Assembly: GCF_050699915.1 (NCBI RefSeq)
Contig: NZ_JBOHGA010000047.1
Span: 1 to 34,738 of the forward strand
Direction: 5' to 3'
Source of the DNA: Actinophytocola sp050699915
Lineage (GTDB): Bacteria > Actinomycetota > Actinomycetes > Mycobacteriales > Pseudonocardiaceae
Length of the DNA: 34,738 nt
Under the pieces are notes generated by a model. That model worked only from the letters and a program-made list of their open reading frames with translations. It was not told where the DNA came from and ran no database searches. Shown piece after piece: positions 1-7,369 of this stretch. The translations under genes were made by a program, and so were the position numbers. Position 1 is the stretch's first letter; each line of letters starts with the position of its first letter.

Positions 1-195
1 AGCCGCGCACACTCTCTCCGCAACCGCGTCCGGGATCGCGTTTCTCCGCAACCTCACCATCACCGGCTGACTACACCACTCACCCCGCGCGACACCAACA
101 ACAAGATCAATACGAGACATCGCTTAGAACGCACGATCGGGTGCCGTGTTCGATGCGGCGCTACGGTCGCTCGACGCTTCGCGGTTCCCGCCCGC

Positions 196-690
196 TCACT
201 CGGCTTGGGGCACAGCGTGTCCGTCGGTGCGCGGGCCGTCGGTGTAGGCGTCGATCACCTCCTCGTGCAGGGCGGGCAGTGCGGGGACCGGCAGGGTGCC
301 CGCGTTGGTGAGGCCGACGAGCAGCTGGCCGAGGTCGGTCCCGACGGCGAATGGGCATTGCCAGTCGATGTCGGTGACGACGAAGGAGCTCGGGTCTTCA
401 TTCGGAACCATGAGGTTCTGCGGGCAGTGTCTCCGTGGCGGTCGCCTGCGTGTAACGCCTCGAGCCGGTCGACCGGCTCCGTCACTCGCGCGGCGAGGGC
501 CTGCTGCTCGCCGGAACGCCTCCCCGCGAGCCGGCCCTCGGCGTGCAGCCGCACGCGGGGCCGGGTGAGCCACCGAACCCTCCACCCACCGGCAGAGCAG
601 ATGCGCGGCGGGCGCGAACCGCGGCGGGTCCCGCTCGACGTCGGCGCTGAGGGATACCATCTCGCGGTTTGCACCATGAGCAGCGGCGAT
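196..690 (-). pseudogene. Frameshifted remnant of an aminoglycoside phosphotransferase-family (APH/ChoK-like) kinase
   Basis: Three pieces of one kinase-like protein lie in two reading frames on the minus strand. An upstream piece with AAHLLCRWVEGSVAHP resembles the helical region before the catalytic loop of APH-family kinases. The middle piece, in a second frame, ends in the catalytic HGD of the Brenner motif. The last piece returns to the first frame with CPQNLMVP and then TDIDWQCPFAVGTDLGQLL, the DFD-like metal-binding region, ending at a stop at 196-198. The HGD and the CPQN are separated by an apparent one-base deletion near 427-428, since HGDxCPQN would be the intact motif. A second shift lies near 560. 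The N-lobe is not recognisable. No function is expected. The 5' limit is approximate, because homology fades near 690 where the recombinase remnant on the other strand begins. Confidence 0.6.
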
Positions 691-738
691 GCGACCTGGC
701 AGGATGAGCTCGTGGTGCGGACAGACGTGATCGGCTGT

Positions 739-1512
739 GGTCTGGCACCGGAGATCGTTTCTGTCGACACCTTCACCCAAGTACAGCTCATGCGCCGATC
801 ACGCGCAGCCGGCGGGATGCGAGGACGCGGCAAGCTGGACCGGCGCACGTTCACCACCAGCCGGCCCTACCGCCTACGCGGTCGATTCCGCTGCACCCTC
901 TGCGAGCGGAAGATGCTCGCCGCCACCATCCGCAACACCATCTACTACAGGTGCCTGGCACGCACCATCGCACCCGGCTCACCGGTGCTCACTGCTCACC
1001 CTCGGACGGTCAACGTCCGAGAGGATCACGTGAACGACCCGCTCAACGACTGGATCATGCAGGCCTACGACCGCGATCACATCAACCAGACCGTAGCCGC
1101 GATCGTCGCGGCGAACCCACGGCTGATCGCCGCGCGCAGCCAGCGCACGCGAGCCGTGGCAAAACTCAAGGACGCCGACAAGAGACTCCGCCGGCACCGG
1201 GCAGCCATCGAAGCAGGCGTGAACCCTGTCGCGCTCGTCGAGCCGATCAACGCGGCCGAGGCGGAGGGAGCGGCGGCGAAAGCCGAGTTGGAAAACCTGC
1301 CCGAGCCGAGCCAGGTAACGGCCGCAGAGATCTACGCCCGCATCGACATGATCGGCGAGCTGGGCACCAGCCTGTCGAGCGCACAGCCCGAACGCCTCAA
1401 CAAGCTGTACGACGCAATTGGACTTGAACTGCGCTACGCACCGGACGAACAACGCGTCCACGTCTCAACGACTTTGCGTGTAGCTAACGAGTGTGTCCGA
1501 GGGGGGACTTGA
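739..1512 (+). pseudogene. C-terminal remnant of a large serine recombinase (integrase) ending inside tRNA-Leu
   Basis: The frame reads EIVSVDTFTQVQ, then a recombinase zinc-ribbon (CTLC, later YYRC), the VNVREDHVNDPLNDWI segment typical of the region after the ribbon, and a helical, probably coiled-coil, stretch to the end. Large serine recombinases have an N-terminal resolvase domain with the catalytic serine, a recombinase domain, the zinc-ribbon and a coiled coil. Here the first domain and most of the second are absent, so the protein cannot catalyse strand exchange. The frame remains open upstream to about 205, but that part does not resemble a recombinase and lies opposite the kinase remnant. 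The last residues (ECVRGGT) and the stop at 1510-1512 are read from the antisense of the tRNA-Leu 3' end. An ATG at 790 could still start a fragment of about 240 residues. Confidence 0.72.
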
Positions 1513-1577
1513 ACCCCCACGCCCTTGTCGGGCACTAGCACCTCAAGCTAGCGCGTCTGCCATTCCGCCACTCGGAC
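1494..1577 (-). tRNA. tRNA-Leu (anticodon GAG)
   Basis: On the minus strand the sequence starts GTCCGAG at 1577 and closes with CTCGGAC at 1495, giving a perfect 7-bp acceptor stem, with A at 1494 as discriminator base. GGTTCAAGTCC gives the T-loop. The anticodon arm is CTAGC-TTGAGGT-GCTAG, which places GAG as the anticodon (codons CUC/CUU). The variable arm around GTGCCCGACAAGGGC is long, as expected for a class II tRNA such as leucine. CCA is not encoded. The 3' end is overlapped by the recombinase remnant, so it is the probable attachment site of the lost element. Confidence 0.95.
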
Positions 1578-1591
1578 CAGGTGTGCGGCAT

Positions 1592-1621
1592 AGCCTATCG
1601 GACGGGTTGGGGGTCGCCCAA
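1592..1621 (-). promoter_or_regulatory. Probable promoter of tRNA-Leu
   Basis: On the minus strand TTGGGC (1621-1616) is followed after 18 nt by TAGGCT (1597-1592). The -10 ends 14 nt before the mature tRNA 5' end at 1577, leaving room for a short 5' leader. The -10 fits TANNNT and the -35 has the TTG core. The assignment rests on position and sequence only. Confidence 0.4.
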
Positions 1622-1635
1622 CTGGGCTTGGGCGA
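1614..1635. repeat. Perfect 8-bp inverted repeat (TCGCCCAA-N6-TTGGGCGA)
   Basis: Arms at 1614-1621 and 1628-1635 are exactly complementary across a 6-nt loop. It lies between the divergent tRNA-Leu and M20 peptidase genes and covers the proposed tRNA -35. It ends 5 nt before the GGAAGG ribosome-binding site of the peptidase. It could be an operator or a 5' hairpin; nothing else in the sequence decides between these. Confidence 0.45.
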
Positions 1636-1650
1636 TGGTAGGAAGGGCCC

Positions 1651-2973
1651 GTGACCAGTGACACCACCGCTCAGGCGCAGGACGAGGCCGTCCAGCTCAC
1701 CAGCGAGCTCATCCGCATCGACACGACCAACACCGGGGAGCCGGACACCACCGTCGGTGAGCGGGCGGCCGCCGAGTTCGTTGCCGGCAAGCTCCGGGCG
1801 GTGGGCTACGAGACCACACTGATCGAGTCCGGCGCACCGGGTCGGTCGAACGTCTTCGCGCGGCTCTCGGGGGCCGATCCGGACCGGGGCGCGCTGCTGA
1901 TCCACGGGCACCTCGACGTCGTGCCCGCCGACCCCACCGAGTGGTCCGTGCACCCCTTCTCCGGCGCGATCCAGGACGGCTACATCTGGGGCCGCGGCGC
2001 CGTCGACATGAAGGACATGGTCGGCATGATGTTGGCCGTCGCTCGGCGGTTCAAGCGGGATCAAGTCACACCACCGCGCGACCTGGTCTTCGCGTTCGTC
2101 GCGGACGAGGAGGCGGGCGGCGCGCTGGGGGCGCAGTGGCTGGTCCAGAACCGGCCTGAGCTGTTCGACGGGGTTACCGAGGCGATCGGCGAGGTGGGCG
2201 GCTTCTCGATGACCCTCGCGGACGACCTGCGGGCCTACATGATCGAGATCGCCGAGAAGGGGATCGCCTGGATGCGGTTGCGTGTGCGTGGGCGCGCGGG
2301 CCACGGCTCGATGCTCCACGACGACAACGCCGTCACCAAGCTCGCCGCCGCCGTGACACGCCTCGGCACCCACCAGTTCCCCCTGGTCGTGACCGACTCC
2401 GTCCGCACGTTCCTGAACGCGCTCTCCGAACTGACCGGCGTCGAGGTCGACGAGGACGACCTCGCCGGCTCGGTGGCCAAGCTCGGGCCGTTCGCCCGGA
2501 TCGTGGGCGCGACACTGCGCGATACCGCCAACCCGACGATGCTCAACGCCGGCTACAAGGCCAATGTCATCCCGTCCGTCGCCGAGGCCGTCGTGGACTG
2601 CCGGGTGCTCCCCGGCCGCGAGGCCGCCTTCGAACGCGAGCTCGACGAGATCCTCGGACCGGACGTCGAACGAGAATGGATCACCCACCTGCCCTCGGTG
2701 GAGACGACCTTCGACGGCGAGCTCGTCGAGGCGATGAGTGCCGCGGTCGTCGCCGAGGACCCGGGCGGGCGGACGATCCCCTACGTCCTTTCCGGCGGCA
2801 CCGACTCCAAGGCCTTCCACACCCTCGGCATCCGCTGCTTCGGCTTCTCCCCGCTGAAGCTGCCGCCCGACCTCGACTTCCCCGCCCTCTTCCACGGCGT
2901 CGACGAGCGCGTCCCGGTCGAGGCGGTCCGGTTCGGCACCCGCGTGCTCGACCGCTTCCTTCGCAACTGCTGA
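1651..2973 (+). CDS. M20/M25/M40-family metallopeptidase (440 aa)
   Basis: Zinc-dependent amidohydrolase of the ArgE/DapE/CPG2 superfamily, probably a cytoplasmic di- or aminoacyl-peptidase. Visible motifs are IHGHLDVVPA (zinc ligand H87, D89), GRGAVDMKD (bridging D119), ADEEAGG (catalytic E153 and ligand E154), RAGHGSM in the dimerisation lid domain, AGYKANVIPS, SGGTDSKAF and the C-terminal FHGVDERVPVE (H415). All expected metal and catalytic residues are present and the length is normal. The GTG start at 1651 is preceded by GGAAGG (1641-1646). The exact substrate cannot be read: DapE, ArgE and carnosinase-like enzymes share these motifs. A related protein is the M. tuberculosis Rv2141c product, named there as a DapE-like enzyme. 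A second paralog lies at 15768-17084 on the other strand. Confidence 0.93.
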   Translation: MTSDTTAQAQDEAVQLTSELIRIDTTNTGEPDTTVGERAAAEFVAGKLRAVGYETTLIESGAPGRSNVFARLSGADPDRGALLIHGHLDVVPADPTEWSVHPFSGAIQDGYIWGRGAVDMKDMVGMMLAVARRFKRDQVTPPRDLVFAFVADEEAGGALGAQWLVQNRPELFDGVTEAIGEVGGFSMTLADDLRAYMIEIAEKGIAWMRLRVRGRAGHGSMLHDDNAVTKLAAAVTRLGTHQFPLVVTDSVRTFLNALSELTGVEVDEDDLAGSVAKLGPFARIVGATLRDTANPTMLNAGYKANVIPSVAEAVVDCRVLPGREAAFERELDEILGPDVEREWITHLPSVETTFDGELVEAMSAAVVAEDPGGRTIPYVLSGGTDSKAFHTLGIRCFGFSPLKLPPDLDFPALFHGVDERVPVEAVRFGTRVLDRFLRNC

Positions 2974-3098
2974 CGCTCAGCGACCGCAGACCCTCCGAAA
3001 GTCGGGTAGTTGAACCCTTTACTGGCGTGCCGCGTAACCCCAGTGACGCTCAGGCCCCAGAATCGGCACCCGACGTTACGGACTCAACCGGAGGAATC

Positions 3099-3644
3099 GT
3101 GCCCGAAACCATCACCGGACTTCCGCTACATCCACTCGTCGTGCACTTCGTGGTGGTCCTGCTGCCGATCGCGTCGCTGGGCGCGCTCCTCTGCGCGGTC
3201 TGGCCGGCCGTGCGGCGGCGGTTCGGCTGGCTGACCGTCGCGGCCGCGGCCGTGGCCACCGCGCTGGTGCCCGTCGCGACGATGAGTGGTGACAACCTCA
3301 AGCAGGGGCTCGGCGGCGGCAACCCCCTCATCGACCGGCACGAGGAGCTGGCGAGCCTCATGCTCTGGTGGGCGCTCGGGCTGTTCGTGGCCGTGACGGC
3401 GCTGATGCTGGTGCACAACGCGGCGCAGCGCCGGGCGGCGACGGACACCGGCTTCGACGAGCCCGGCGGCGGGGGCGGCCCGGTGGCGACCGAGACCCGG
3501 CGCTCGACCGGCCTGTCCGTGGCCATGATCGTGGCAGCGCTCGCGACCGTCGGCCTCGCGGTCGGCACCGGCGTCCACATCTACCGCGTAGGCGATGCCG
3601 GCGCCCGCACGGTGTGGGAGGACGTCGGCAAGAATCTCAAGTAG
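3099..3644 (+). CDS. DUF2231 domain membrane protein
   Basis: A 181-residue integral membrane protein starting at GTG 3099, just after GGAGGA (3090-3095); the spacing is tight. The opening ETITGLPLHPLVVHFVVVLLP matches the N-terminus of DUF2231 proteins, in which an HPxxVHF motif sits at the start of the first membrane helix. Four hydrophobic segments lie at about residues 11-33, 39-60, 83-104 and 137-158, with a Gly-rich soluble loop (DEPGGGGGP) before the last. The family has no established activity. The gene is 125 nt downstream of the M20 peptidase and converges on the DUF5703 gene with only 6 nt between stop codons. A longer in-frame opening upstream lacks the family signature and overlaps the peptidase, so the internal GTG was chosen. 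Confidence 0.82.
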   Translation: MPETITGLPLHPLVVHFVVVLLPIASLGALLCAVWPAVRRRFGWLTVAAAAVATALVPVATMSGDNLKQGLGGGNPLIDRHEELASLMLWWALGLFVAVTALMLVHNAAQRRAATDTGFDEPGGGGGPVATETRRSTGLSVAMIVAALATVGLAVGTGVHIYRVGDAGARTVWEDVGKNLK

Positions 3645-3650
3645 TGGGGA

Positions 3651-3866
3651 CTAGATACTGAGCCCGGGCAGGAGGCCGACGGAGCGCCGCCGCTTCAGCA
3701 GCACCCGTCGGCTTCCGTCCGAGTACAGGCGAACGTTGGACAGCTCCCAGCCCGCGAACTCCGCATGGATGGAAAGCTGCGTGGCCGCTGCGCGCCTCGA
3801 CACTCCGGGCGGTAGCCGCAACGGCCGATACTCCCAGTCCCCGTCAATCACCCCGTCTGCACTCAT
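3651..3866 (-). CDS. DUF5703 family small protein (71 aa)
   Basis: A short soluble protein with the conserved DUF5703 core WEYRPLRLPPGVSR near residue 11, then AATQLSIHAEFAGWELSNVR and VLLKRR. The family is small and largely actinobacterial, with no known biochemical role. The ATG at 3866 overlaps the TGA of the upstream lipoprotein gene in an ATGA arrangement, so it is translationally coupled to it. To my knowledge DUF5703 and an LppL-type lipoprotein are also adjacent in mycobacteria (Rv2137c/Rv2138). There is no signal peptide or membrane segment. Confidence 0.85.
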   Translation of the reverse strand: MSADGVIDGDWEYRPLRLPPGVSRRAAATQLSIHAEFAGWELSNVRLYSDGSRRVLLKRRRSVGLLPGLSI

Positions 3867-4879
3867 ACGGCAATCACCTGAATTCCCTTTCCTGTGGCGG
3901 ACGCGACGATCACGCGCCCGCTGATCGGGTCCACGGCAACGTTGTTCGGCTGCTCCACGGTCGGAAAGCGGTGCTTCTCCTCTGGCTCGCCGCCCGCGAC
4001 GTCGAAGCCGACGACCTCGTTCGTCGCGGTGAGCGTCACCCAGAGCAGGTCCCGCTTCGGGTCGTAGGCGAGCCCGTACGGCGCTCCCGGCACCGGGTAC
4101 CGCTGCCGCATCAGCAGCGGGTCCAGCGAGAACGCCATCAGCGCGCCGCCCTTGGTGTCGGCGACCAACACTCGGCCGAACCGGTCGGTCACGGCGTTCG
4201 TCGAGCCCTCGCCGGTGCGCAGCCCCTCGTCGACCGAGCCGGCCCGCACGTCGACCTCGAACAGCGCGTTGCGCAGCCGGTCGAAGACCACCGCGCCCTC
4301 ACCGGTCGACAGCACCTGGTCGGCACTGGCGAGCCCGCCGCTGATCATCCGGTAGACCTTGTCCCCGCCCAGCACCGCGACGGCCTTGCGGTCACGAACG
4401 GCGACGAGCGTGCGGTCGCCCAGGTCCGCGGCGCTGACCGGCTCGCCACGGATGGCGGCCGGCGCGGTCGACCCGCCGGGCAGCGCGATTCGGACCAGCT
4501 CGCCGGACGAGCCGGCCGCGGCGAGCAGCGGGCCGCCGGGGCGGGCCAGGCTCAGCGTGTCCGCCGGCCCGGGCAGCGGGACCTTCCTTGGCGAGGCCGG
4601 CGAGCCGGCGTCGTCGAGCGGGTAGAGGAGCACCGCCGGCGGCTCGTCGACGGCGACCGCGAGCAACCTGGTGTCGGCGTCGACGATCATGGCGGTCGGC
4701 GTGCCGGGCAGCGCGCGCACCGAACCCGCCGGTTCGGCCGTGGCCGCCGGCGATCGTGCCGCGGTTGCCGCGGCGGGATCGTCCGACACCATCAGCTCGT
4801 CGCTGGGCTCGCCAGAAGAGCAAGCCGTTCCGACCGCGGCACAGCACCCGAGCACCACGACCACCATGCGACGCAACAT
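3863..4879 (-). CDS. Beta-propeller lipoprotein (LppL-like)
   Basis: A 338-residue exported protein. From the ATG at 4879 it begins MLRRMVVVVLGCCAAVGTAC, a basic n-region, a hydrophobic core and a lipobox-like VGTAC with Cys20 as the probable lipidated residue. GGAGG at 4883-4887 sits just upstream; a second ATG 4 codons later and a longer in-frame opening to 4933 are less likely. The mature part has repeated blade-like segments such as GRVLVADTKGGALMAF, RDLLWVTLTATNEVVGFDVAGG and GRVIVASATGKGIQVIAV, typical of NHL/YVTN seven-bladed propellers. Its likely place is the outer face of the membrane, as a binding or scaffolding protein; no catalytic residues are recognised. It is coupled to the DUF5703 gene by a 4-nt overlap. 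The match to M. tuberculosis LppL (Rv2138) rests on family and neighbourhood. Confidence 0.78.
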   Translation of the reverse strand: MLRRMVVVVLGCCAAVGTACSSGEPSDELMVSDDPAAATAARSPAATAEPAGSVRALPGTPTAMIVDADTRLLAVAVDEPPAVLLYPLDDAGSPASPRKVPLPGPADTLSLARPGGPLLAAAGSSGELVRIALPGGSTAPAAIRGEPVSAADLGDRTLVAVRDRKAVAVLGGDKVYRMISGGLASADQVLSTGEGAVVFDRLRNALFEVDVRAGSVDEGLRTGEGSTNAVTDRFGRVLVADTKGGALMAFSLDPLLMRQRYPVPGAPYGLAYDPKRDLLWVTLTATNEVVGFDVAGGEPEEKHRFPTVEQPNNVAVDPISGRVIVASATGKGIQVIAV

Positions 4880-5036
4880 CGACCTCCGACACGTTCGCCG
4901 ACCCGACGGTGACGGCGCATGGTGGTCGAACACCGTGCGTCACACCGTCGGGACGTTCCCTCCAGCATGCTCCAAACCCGCCCGCGACGCTAACCCCTGT
5001 TTCGGGATGTCTGACGGCGGGTTCGGTTACCGCGCG

Positions 5037-5708
5037 TCAGTGCCGGCGGACGAGGCCGCTCGCGAGGTCGTAGACCGCCGGCACGATGTCCGCGTCGTGC
5101 AGCAGGCTCGACCGGCGCGGCAGCTCCTCGGCGACCCGGCTCGCCTGGTTGCGCACGCAGGCGGCGAGGAAGTCCGGCTGCTCCGGCGTGGCGCGCACGG
5201 TCGCCTCGATCGCCCGCGCCACGGTACTGACCGAGCCGGTGACCTCGCTCGTGCCGTGTACCAGCTCGACGGCCGCCTTGACCGCACCACAACCCGAGTG
5301 GCCGATCACCACGACCAGCCGCACGCCGAGGTGCTCGACGGCGTACTCGATGCTGCCGACCACCGCGTCGTCGAGGACCTCGCCGACCGCGCGCACGGTG
5401 AACAGGTCGCCGAGGCCCTGGTCGAACAGCAGCTCGGCGGGCACCCGCGAGTCGGCGCAGCCGAGCACGCACGCGAACGGCTGCTGTCCGGCCACCAGGC
5501 TCCGCCGGTACGCGGGGTCTTGGCGGGGGTGGGCGGGCAGGCCGGCGGCGAACCGCGCGTTGCCCGCGACGAGCCGAGCCCACGGGTCGCCGGACATCGC
5601 GGCGGTAGGGTCGGCGGCGGCCATGGGAGTCGACGCGGCGGCGCAGGCGAGGACACCGGCGCCGCCGAGGGCCAGCAGCGAGCGGCGGCTCAGGTTCGCG
5701 GAGTCCAT
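5037..5708 (-). CDS. Tat-exported beta-class carbonic anhydrase (223 aa)
   Basis: A zinc enzyme interconverting CO2 and bicarbonate. Key residues are in place: CADSR (C84 ligand, D86/R88 catalytic dyad) and GHSGCGAVKAA (H137 and C140 ligands), plus SIEYAVEHLGV. The segment that is usually VRNAGN reads VRAVGE, a variation in the family motif. The N-terminus NLSRRSLLALGGAGVL is a twin-arginine signal followed by a cleavage-prone Ala-rich stretch (AAASTPMAAADP), so the enzyme should be exported folded. Most beta-carbonic anhydrases are cytoplasmic, so location is the notable feature. The gene lies between the lipoprotein gene and the aldo/keto reductase, all on the minus strand. Its gap to the reductase gene upstream is 66 nt. 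Confidence 0.92.
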   Translation of the reverse strand: MDSANLSRRSLLALGGAGVLACAAASTPMAAADPTAAMSGDPWARLVAGNARFAAGLPAHPRQDPAYRRSLVAGQQPFACVLGCADSRVPAELLFDQGLGDLFTVRAVGEVLDDAVVGSIEYAVEHLGVRLVVVIGHSGCGAVKAAVELVHGTSEVTGSVSTVARAIEATVRATPEQPDFLAACVRNQASRVAEELPRRSSLLHDADIVPAVYDLASGLVRRH

Positions 5709-5774
5709 GCCGGAGACGATTCCGACCCCGCGACCCGACTGCCAGCGGAGGCGGCCACGATCAGCCCAACGGGG

Positions 5775-6752
5775 TCAGCCGAGCCGGGTCTCCGGGTAGC
5801 CGAGCTCGATGTCGCTGACGTCGTCCAGCGCGGCACGGATCGCCGCCGGGAGGGTCAGCTCCTCGGACACGAGCGAGCCAAGCAGCTGCCCGGTGTCCCG
5901 CGCACCGACGACCGCGGAGGCCACCCCGGGGCGGTCGCGCACCCAGGCGAGCGCCACCGACAGGGGAGAGGTGGCGAGCCCGTCGGCCGCCGTGACCACG
6001 GCCTGCACGATGCGCGCCGCCCGCTCGGTGCGGTGGTGCTCGACGTAGGGCCCGTAGTGGGTGGACGCGCCGCGCGAGTCGGCCGGCGTGGCGGCGCGGT
6101 ACTTGCCGGTGAGCACACCGCGGCCGAGCGGCGCCCAGGCCAGCAGGCCGATCCCGTGGTGCGCCGCGGCCGGGCCGACCTCGCGCTCGAGGCCGCGTTC
6201 GAGCAGCGAGTACTCCATCATCGTGCTGACGATCGGCGGGGCGAACGGCTTGGTGCGCTGCAGCTGGGCGGCGGTGCCGAGCTGCCAGCCGGAGTAGTTC
6301 GACACGCCGGCGTAGCGGACCTTGCCGCTGGACACCGCGTGGTCGACGGCGGCGAGCGTCTCCTCGATGGGGACCGCGGCGTCCCACGCGTGCAGCTGCC
6401 ACAGGTCGACGTGGTCCACGCCGAGCCGGCGCAGCGACCCCTCGAGCGCGGTGAGCAGCGCGCCACGGGAGGCGCCGCCGCCGAACGGGCCCTCGTCGCG
6501 CCGGGCCACCGCCTTCGTGGCGAGCACGACGTCCTGCCGGGGCACCAGGTCGTCAAGCAGCGAGCCCAGGATCCGCTCCGCCTCGCCGTCGTTGTAGACG
6601 TCCGCGGTGTCGATGAGCGTGCCGCCCAGGTCGGCGAACGCGACCAGCTGGCTCGCCGCCTCGTCGGCGTCGGTGTCCTGGCCCCAGGTCATCGTGCCCA
6701 GGCCGATCCTGGACACGCGCAGCCCGCTGTGCCCGAGGTGTCGTTGCTCCAC
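5775..6752 (-). CDS. Aldo/keto reductase (325 aa)
   Basis: NAD(P)H-dependent oxidoreductase with a TIM-barrel fold. The catalytic tetrad is visible: D48 and Y53 in LIDTADVYNDG, K80 in VVLATKAV and H121 in LWQLHAWD. The GVSNYSGWQL segment and the C-terminal WVRDRPGVASAVVGARDTGQL match the cofactor-binding end of the family. It is a single-domain enzyme of normal length and its physiological carbonyl substrate is unknown. The GTG start at 6752 has no ribosome-binding site, but is exactly 6 nt downstream of TAGGCT, suggesting a leaderless transcript. It is divergent from the DUF4333 gene across 94 nt. Confidence 0.93.
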   Translation of the reverse strand: MEQRHLGHSGLRVSRIGLGTMTWGQDTDADEAASQLVAFADLGGTLIDTADVYNDGEAERILGSLLDDLVPRQDVVLATKAVARRDEGPFGGGASRGALLTALEGSLRRLGVDHVDLWQLHAWDAAVPIEETLAAVDHAVSSGKVRYAGVSNYSGWQLGTAAQLQRTKPFAPPIVSTMMEYSLLERGLEREVGPAAAHHGIGLLAWAPLGRGVLTGKYRAATPADSRGASTHYGPYVEHHRTERAARIVQAVVTAADGLATSPLSVALAWVRDRPGVASAVVGARDTGQLLGSLVSEELTLPAAIRAALDDVSDIELGYPETRLG

Positions 6753-6758
6753 CGGGGA

Positions 6759-6764
6759 AGCCTA
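6759..6764 (-). promoter_or_regulatory. -10 element of a probable leaderless promoter for the aldo/keto reductase
   Basis: On the minus strand TAGGCT is followed by 6 nt and then the GTG start codon. This places the expected transcription start on the G of the start codon. No Shine-Dalgarno-like sequence lies between. No convincing -35 is visible. Confidence 0.4.
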
Positions 6765-6846
6765 TGCGGATGATCGTGTTGTCGCTGGCAGGCACCCCGG
6801 AGGCGAGTCGGATCGCCGGCCACGACAGTGGATAAACTCCACGGTC

Positions 6847-7290
6847 GTGGCGCAGCAACGGGGTGACGGCAAGCCCGAGGCGACGATCACCGCCGCCAAG
6901 ATCGCTGTGGCGGGCACGATCGTGGCCGCGCTCATCGGGGCGACGGCCAGCATCACCGTCGCGCTACTGAACCAGGACTCCGACCCCGCGCCGGAACCTC
7001 CCGCAGCGGCCTGGCCCACCGCCACTCCCAGCCAGTCCGCCAAGAAGCTGTTTCACGAGTCCGCGCTCGAAGGCGACGGAGGCGTCCAGCAGATCCTCAT
7101 CAACTACTACGGAATGAGCGCCGACCAGATCGAGGGCGTGGACTGCCCCGCCGACCAGGAGGTCGTGGCGGGCAACGAGTTCACCTGCACCATCGAGCTC
7201 GGCGGGGACGAGCCGGGGGAGACGACGGTCGACGTCACTGTCCGGAACAGCGCCGGCGAGTACGACGTCGGCGAACCGCGCAGGCGGTAG
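6847..7290 (+). CDS. DUF4333 domain membrane-anchored protein
   Basis: A 147-residue protein starting at GTG 6847. It has a short cytoplasmic N-terminus, one membrane segment at about residues 18-42, a Pro/Ala-rich linker (DPAPEPPAAAWPTATPSQ) and a C-terminal DUF4333 domain. The domain shows its two hallmark cysteines in GVDCPADQEVVAGNEFTC, followed by a beta-rich stretch (TTVDVTVRNSAGEY). The two Cys residues probably form a disulfide outside the membrane. DUF4333 occurs mostly in actinobacterial envelope proteins of unknown function. The frame is open further upstream, but that part overlaps the reductase gene on the other strand and is not family-like. The TAAACT shortly upstream is a weak -10 candidate. 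Confidence 0.8.
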   Translation: MAQQRGDGKPEATITAAKIAVAGTIVAALIGATASITVALLNQDSDPAPEPPAAAWPTATPSQSAKKLFHESALEGDGGVQQILINYYGMSADQIEGVDCPADQEVVAGNEFTCTIELGGDEPGETTVDVTVRNSAGEYDVGEPRRR

Positions 7291-7357
7291 CGGTTCCCGC
7301 TGACAGGAACTCCCGTGGGGCGGGCCACGTCACAGGCGCAAGCGGACCTACCGTCGG

Positions 7358-7363
7358 TATGGT
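7358..7363 (+). promoter_or_regulatory. -10 element of a probable leaderless promoter for the F420 oxidoreductase
   Basis: TATGGT is followed by 6 nt (CACCGA) and then the ATG at 7370. The expected transcription start coincides with the start codon, and no purine-rich ribosome-binding site is present. The -35 region is unremarkable. Confidence 0.4.
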
Positions 7364-7369
7364 CACCGA

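Noticed and set aside
2..70. Open frame from the window edge ending in FLRNLTITG and a TGA, resembling the end of an ISAs1-like transposase
   Set aside because: Only about 22 residues are visible and the match is limited to the LRNL pattern. The usual continuation of that family is not found in any frame up to 195.
205..738. The first 178 codons of the open frame leading into the recombinase remnant as a genuine N-terminal domain
   Set aside because: This part shows no resolvase motif and lies opposite the phosphotransferase remnant, whose antisense it is.
4671..6773. 700-codon plus-strand frame over the carbonic anhydrase and aldo/keto reductase genes
   Set aside because: It spans three minus-strand genes with intact catalytic motifs and has no domain of its own.
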